Shown: piece by piece, positions 61,501 through 64,000 of the stretch
How positions within the stretch are numbered: position 1 is the first letter of the stretch
How the letters are laid out: each line of letters begins with the position of its first letter
NCBI RefSeq assembly: GCF_022539665.2
Contig: NC_081335.1
Location: forward strand, 8,308,001 to 8,372,000
DNA length: 64,000 nt
Source: Daphnia carinata
Taxonomy: Eukaryota > Arthropoda > Branchiopoda > Diplostraca > Daphniidae
Direction: 5' to 3'
Translations under genes and position numbers: made by a program
The notes under the pieces: generated by a model
The model's database searches: none
What the model was told of the DNA's origin: nothing
What the model saw: only the letters and a program-made list of their open reading frames with translations

Positions 61501-63300
61501 GTGTCTAAACAGACCACCTGCAACCTGCCCGCCAGTGTCCCCAAACTTCTTCCAACCATTTTCATCCGTTTTATTTATTTAAATTTTGTTTCAAAAAATA
61601 TTTTTTTTAAAAAGGTGCCGATTCCAACATGAGAGACTACAGTGGCAAGAAACCTCATCAGTATCTCTCTCGACCGGACACTTGCATCTCGATCGACACC
61701 TTCCGCAGTGAGTACAACCACAGCACGAAGCCTTCGTTCTCTTCTTTCGAACGCGGAGGCCTCTACTCTTCGACCAAGGCCGTTCTTAGGAACAGCCTGT
61801 TGAAGCTGACGCCCGGACACCATCCGAACTATTCGGAGCCGGCGCTCGACTCCAAATTCACTTTCTCTTCTTCCGAGTCTTGTTGCAGCGATCAGGACGG
61901 CGTGACGTCCAAATCCAGTCACGATAAGAAACGCCAATTGGCCACCAGTCACAGCATGCTGCGCGAATTGCGGCCCAGCATTCGACGCCGGGCTAATTCC
62001 TCTTCCGCTTTTGTCAATAACACTACTTGAAACGCACTTTCATTCACGCTGCTCCTGTTCGCTGCATTCCTTTTTACTTCAAACTGAAAAAAAAAAATGC
62101 TCAATCCTACTTAGATGAATTATTCCTTTTTTTTGTTTAGAATCTTAATGTTTTGTGATGAAATTCAGTTGAAACAATGGCTCCCTCTCCTTTTATTTTT
62201 TTCTAAACAAAATAACGATTGAATAATGCATGGTGCTCCGATTATGGGCTTTCGGTGCTATTGCATGATATCTACTTAATACAATAAACTTCTGGCCGTA
62301 CACTTCAGTTGATCGAACTACTAATCACTTACACGGAATGTTTCGGGTTTCCCTCTACGAATTTCATTTTGCCTTTTCGGGGGGGGGGGGGGGGGGGGGA
62401 GAACAACATTACGCGTGCATGACTCTGCATCTAATCGGTGGATGGCTATTTATTTATTCACGTTTGTCTGTCTGTCTGTCTGTGTGTATGTGCTGGCTGT
62501 ATATCTAACCTGTTTCCTTGGCGCTGTTGTCCTGTGCTAATAACACGTCCATTTGTGCGGTATGTAGTGTACGTGCTTGTCACGTTCGTTGTACTGTATA
62601 TGTCGATCATTGTTTTCTTTTCTTTTTTTTCTCCCACTTTCTCTTTCTATTTGCAGAAATCACAGCCAAACGAAATCTGGCGGCAGGTAAACAAAAATCA
62701 AAATTCATTTCATTTTTTAGATTATTTATTGATGTATGTGGGGCTGTGTTATGATGAAGATTTGGGATGCGGGGTAGACGGAGTTTGGTGTGATGACGTT
62801 ATATTGTTTCTTGTAACTGACCGAATTGAAAACCAATTGTTAACAGAAAAAGAAGCGGCAGCAGGTTTCCTTCGTATAGGCTCTCTCAACGTTCGCGTCA
62901 AGAAAACGACAGAAGCTTTCAATAATCTACTCAGCTCGGCAGGAGGCAGTGGAACGTTTTCCAACACAAAAACGTACAACAAACAATGGGGATCCATCGA
63001 CAATCTTGCCATTTCAGCGGTAGGTCATTTCATTATTCAAACAATTCAAACATCATGAACGTGTATTTTCCGAATTTTCAGATGGAAGGACAGTTGATGC
63101 CTCCGCCCAACAAACAAGGTACAGTTAAAAAGAAGCGACCAAAGGATTGGCCTCAGCCGTTCATTAGTTCACCTACCATGTTACATCACTCCAATTCATT
63201 CAACGGACGGCCCATCCAGTCGGCGTTGGTTGAAAACAAAGAAGAATACGAAAACGATTCAGATTCTGCCTATGGCTTTGGGAACAATTGGCAGAGTTAA
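43209..63300 (+). CDS. sowah: Sosondowah (SOWAH) ankyrin-repeat protein, long isoform
   Basis: Fifteen inferred exons (43209-43335, 44025-44710, 44802-44993, 45088-45123, 45271-45372, 59070-59081, 60260-60262, 60594-60596, 61095-61184, 61305-61310, 61412-61484, 61615-61707, 62657-62686, 62847-63019, 63082-63300) give 1845 nt, 614 residues, all in frame. Residues 5-75 carry the SOWAH winged-helix-like domain (GGKVTNHELVKHFKQFLTDP; EYVNTLALIRQDDGDKYLVL). A Pro-rich region with PPAVPPRR follows. Ankyrin repeats span about 386-452 (GLHWAAKHGN; GCTPLHLAAMQGH; RDYSGKKPHQYLS). The family C-terminal motif FLRIGSLNVRVKKTTEAF lies near 492-509. The start has AAAATGG context and an in-frame TAG at 43185. 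The family's biochemical role is poorly known. The 3-nt exons are the least certain part; without them the frame is still intact. Confidence 0.92.
43336..44024 (+). other. sowah intron 1
   Basis: 689-bp intron. Unlike most introns here it is largely free of homopolymers (about 43360-43860). Both strands have open frames of 60-90 codons, but none resembles a known protein and splice sites are lacking. Confidence 0.8.
44025..44710 (+). CDS. sowah: sowah exon 2
   Basis: Acceptor ccaatag, 686 nt, donor CTC|gtcagt. Completes the N-terminal domain (EYARVQFKEYVNTLALIRQD), then a long Pro/Ser/His-rich disordered region with several SH3-ligand-like proline runs and PPRRTK near the end. Confidence 0.93.
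44802..44993 (+). CDS. sowah: sowah exon 3
   Basis: 64 codons after a long T-tract acceptor: ASIGSSCSSIDGLSVGG... to ...RRENKSK before gttttc. A Ser-rich segment is followed by the KERTQRFNKMASEIDL helix-like stretch. Phase 0 at both ends. Confidence 0.88.
45088..45123 (+). CDS. sowah: sowah exon 4 (36 nt)
   Basis: Small phase-0 exon SRDDDDTSSVGT between aatgcag and gtaagt. It is symmetric and so could be skipped without a frameshift. Confidence 0.85.
45271..45372 (+). CDS. sowah: sowah exon 5
   Basis: 34 codons, MEPRAKEWMLATARGDYHAI... to RLARRR, donor CGG|gtaagt. This is the helix pair that precedes the ankyrin repeats in SOWAH proteins. The next recognisable coding sequence is 13.7 kb away. 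Confidence 0.9.
46183..46365 (+). other. Small open reading frame in sowah intron 5
   Basis: 60 codons, MGRFSRLANEGWTTTTGSRL... to ...HIKDKWRQ and TAA, with A at -3 and G at +4 around the ATG and no homopolymer bias. The product is not recognised. It may be a nested small gene, a regulatory island or chance. Confidence 0.25.
51036..51134. repeat. (TG)12 ... (CA)12 inverted microsatellites
   Basis: (TG)12 at 51036-51059 and (CA)12 at 51111-51134 are exact reverse complements separated by 51 bp. Confidence 0.9.
52756..52788. repeat. 12-bp perfect hairpin
   Basis: CTCGTCGACATC (52756-52767) and GATGTCGACGAG (52777-52788) with a 9-nt loop, in complex sequence inside sowah intron 5. Confidence 0.9.
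53082..53108. repeat. (TA)n microsatellite
   Basis: About 13 TA units in sowah intron 5, followed at 53186-53220 by a GGC trinucleotide tract. Confidence 0.9.
55192..55413 (-). other. Small open reading frame in sowah intron 5, antisense
   Basis: Starts MKWDGPKAESATDITKASDY, continuing LQPEQQKTHNIPQELRIK before running into A-tract translation. The first 39 codons look coding-like; the remainder does not. No splice context or family was recognised. Confidence 0.22.
59070..59081 (+). CDS. sowah: sowah exon 6, 12-nt microexon (DFVT)
   Basis: GATTTCGTAACG sits between catccag and gtaagt, phase 0. It supplies DFVT directly after ...ARRR of exon 5, reproducing the [RK]DF.[ST]G[FY] pattern that opens the SOWAH ankyrin region. 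Flanking introns are 13.7 kb and about 1.2 kb. Confidence 0.82.
60260..60262 (+). CDS. sowah: sowah exon 7, putative 3-nt microexon (GGC, Gly)
   Basis: GGC lies between ttgtcgcag and gtaagtgag. Inferred because the family motif needs two residues, Gly then an aromatic, between DFVT and TGLHW, and no 6-nt exon encoding such a pair was found in this interval. The acceptor's pyrimidine tract is only moderate. Confidence 0.5.
60594..60596 (+). CDS. sowah: sowah exon 8, putative 3-nt microexon (TAT, Tyr)
   Basis: TAT lies between cgcccgcgtcttcag, a strong acceptor, and gtgagt, a consensus donor. Together with GGC at 60260 it gives DFVT-G-Y-TGLHW, matching the expected DFVTGYT.LHW. Confidence 0.52.
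61095..61184 (+). CDS. sowah: sowah exon 9 (ankyrin repeat)
   Basis: 30 codons TGLHWAAKHGNDDLVKMLAG... to DVNART, acceptor ttccgcag, donor ACG|gtacag. A clear ankyrin repeat with the LHWAAKHGN signature. Confidence 0.9.
61305..61310 (+). CDS. sowah: sowah exon 10, 6-nt microexon (AACGCT, Asn-Ala)
   Basis: AACGCT sits between actttag and gtaagta. Adding NA between DVNART and GCTPLHLAA restores normal ankyrin spacing, since repeats usually have two residues here. Omitting it would shorten the repeat by two. Phase 0 on both sides. Confidence 0.75.
61412..61484 (+). CDS. sowah: sowah exon 11 (ankyrin repeat)
   Basis: GCTPLHLAAMQGHAEVVDLL and VKAY, then G|gtaagc in phase 1. An upstream in-frame acceptor at 61384 would add nine residues, but these would break the repeat. 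Confidence 0.9.
61615..61707 (+). CDS. sowah: sowah exon 12, short form
   Basis: Ends TTC CGC A before gtgagt. Joining to 62657 gives FRKITAKRNLAAEKE leading into FLRIGSLNVRV, with the frame preserved. Confidence 0.82.
61615..62030 (+). CDS. sowah: sowah exon 12, long form with alternative terminus
   Basis: Begins GADSNMRDYSGKKPHQYLS. If the internal donor A|gtgagt at 61707 is not used, the frame stays open to TGA at 62028-62030, adding about 108 Ser/basic-rich residues ending ...AFVNNTT. AATAAA at 62283 would end this transcript. The short isoform would have about 581 residues and lack the conserved C-terminal motif. The open extension and downstream signal support it; expression is unproven. 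Confidence 0.6.
62283..62288 (+). terminator. Candidate proximal poly(A) signal of sowah
   Basis: AATAAA about 250 nt after the TGA of the short isoform. A 21-G run follows at 62379-62399. Confidence 0.55.
62379..62399 (+). repeat. 21-nt G homopolymer
   Basis: Uninterrupted G run inside the intron of the long sowah isoform, downstream of the proximal poly(A) signal. It could form a G-quadruplex. Exact length may be affected by sequencing. Confidence 0.85.
62657..62686 (+). CDS. sowah: sowah exon 13 (30 nt)
   Basis: Acceptor tttgcag, donor GCAG|gtaaac. Encodes KITAKRNLAA with the flanking split codons. Another small exon that keeps the frame. Confidence 0.82.
62847..63019 (+). CDS. sowah: sowah exon 14 (C-terminal motif)
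   Basis: Acceptor ttaacag, donor GCG|gtaggt. Encodes EKEAAAGFLRIGSLNVRVKK and TTEAFNNLLSS..., the diagnostic conserved C-terminal motif of SOWAH proteins, then ...WGSIDNLAISA. Confidence 0.92.
63082..63300 (+). CDS. sowah: sowah exon 15 (terminal)
   Basis: 73 codons including TAA at 63298-63300, after a 62-bp intron ending attttcag. Contains a basic KKKRPKDWPQPF patch and an acidic EEYENDSDSAYGFG tail. AATAAA at 63657-63662 is a candidate poly(A) signal. Confidence 0.88.
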   Translation: MEGQLMPPPNKQGTVKKKRPKDWPQPFISSPTMLHHSNSFNGRPIQSALVENKEEYENDSDSAYGFGNNWQS

Positions 63301-63537
63301 CGATCTTCATTTTTGGAAAAAAAAAAAAAAAAATTGCTTTGTTTTACCTATAATTTATCATCACAGCAATCGGTGCCTTCCATTTTCCGTTGAGACGTAG
63401 ACCAGACAAGTGTTACGTTTGTTTGTTTGTTTTTATCCTATACGACTGACTGCATTTCAAACTTTAGTTACCGGATCAAACAAATATAGTTTCAAAGCTC
63501 GTATCCGATATCAGTGTCCCAATAATAGCCCATGCTC

Positions 63538-63543
63538 TTTAAT
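63538..63543 (-). terminator. Candidate poly(A) signal for the H protein gene
   Basis: ATTAAA on the minus strand about 190 nt after the TAG stop. It lies upstream of the sowah signal at 63657, so the two 3' UTRs may overlap. Confidence 0.3.
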
Positions 63544-63656
63544 CCCTACCAGACAAGTAAACAGATAAAAACACCTTCTGATAACAAACTTGTGCAGCGA
63601 TTCGGTTTAAGAATAAGGGATATATTTTGGAATATCTGCTGGCATGCTGCACCAAA

Positions 63657-63662
63657 AATAAA
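63657..63662 (+). terminator. Candidate distal poly(A) signal of sowah
   Basis: AATAAA 357 nt after the exon-15 stop and about 75 nt before the end of the opposing H protein coding exon. Confidence 0.45.
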
Positions 63663-63734
63663 GATAATATCTTTGTTAAACAGTCTACTTGGTACAATTC
63701 TACAAACTTCATTTGCAAACAATTTGGCAGGCAC

Positions 63735-63964
63735 CTAGTGGCCTGTGTTTTTCAAATGATTCTCATAGCCTGCTTCATCTAAGAGTGCATCCAGCTCTTC
63801 TGGTTTGCTGAGCTGGATCTTGAACAGCCATCCCTGCTCATATGGAGACTGGTTGATCAAGGCTGGAGTCTCTTCCACATCCTTGTTCTTCTCAACGACT
63901 GTTCCACTGACAGGGCAGTAGAGTTCGCTGGCAGCCTTCACACTTTCCAAAGCTCCACAGTCAT
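63735..63964 (-). CDS. GCSH: Glycine cleavage system H protein, last coding exon (gene runs off the right edge)
   Basis: Acceptor ctcttag at 63965-63971, then DCGALESVKAASELYCPVSG..., ending ...YENHLKNTGH and TAG at 63737-63735. H protein is a mitochondrial lipoyl carrier that shuttles the aminomethyl group between the P, T and L proteins of glycine cleavage. The conserved ESVKAAS motif contains the lipoylated lysine, codon 63938-63936. NQSPYEQGWLFKI and the Glu/Leu-rich C-terminal helix also fit the family. The exon begins with two bases of a split codon; upstream exons, including the transit peptide, are beyond the window. It converges on sowah with 434 bp between stop codons. Confidence 0.95.
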
Positions 63965-64000
63965 CTAAGAGATATGGCTATAAATGTAGATTATGTAAAC

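Noticed and set aside
1-64000. CRISPR arrays, phage, integrated viral genes, transposases
   Set aside because: No spaced direct repeats of suitable length and no recognisable catalytic motifs; this is eukaryotic nuclear DNA.

Overview
The window looks like arthropod nuclear DNA, most likely a branchiopod crustacean such as Daphnia. The reasons are the arthropod (araucan/caupolican-type) form of the Iroquois protein, spliced genes with GT-AG introns as short as about 60-120 bp, and intergenic DNA packed with A/T and G/C homopolymers and microsatellites. The species assignment is an inference. I see no transposon protein, rRNA, tRNA or CRISPR array.

Three protein genes can be supported. (1) An Iroquois-class TALE homeobox gene of ara/caup type lies on the minus strand, with six coding exons between 39191 (start) and 28216 (stop), about 731 residues. 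(2) A sosondowah (SOWAH) gene lies on the plus strand from 43209 to 63300. It has an N-terminal winged-helix-like domain, ankyrin repeats and the SOWAH C-terminal motif. It contains a 13.7-kb intron, a run of very small exons (12, 3, 3 and 6 nt, inferred) across the first ankyrin repeat, and two alternative 3' ends. (3) The last coding exon of a mitochondrial glycine cleavage H protein gene lies on the minus strand at the right edge (63735-63964), tail-to-tail with sosondowah.

Layout: 1-28 kb is a gene-poor stretch 3' of Iroquois, made of low-complexity tracts separating short complex islands, a few of which have open frames or good splice signals but no recognised product. 28.2-39.2 kb is the Iroquois gene. 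39.2-43.2 kb is a 4-kb divergent intergenic region. 43.2-63.3 kb is sosondowah. 63.7-64 kb is the H protein exon.

The genes do not form a pathway. Iroquois next to Sowah is, however, a known ancient bilaterian microsynteny in which Iroquois enhancers lie in and around Sowah. The simplest reading is an Iroquois-Sowah genomic regulatory block, with the large Sowah intron and the 28-kb flank as the likely enhancer-bearing DNA. The most unusual feature is the predicted chain of in-frame microexons in sosondowah.
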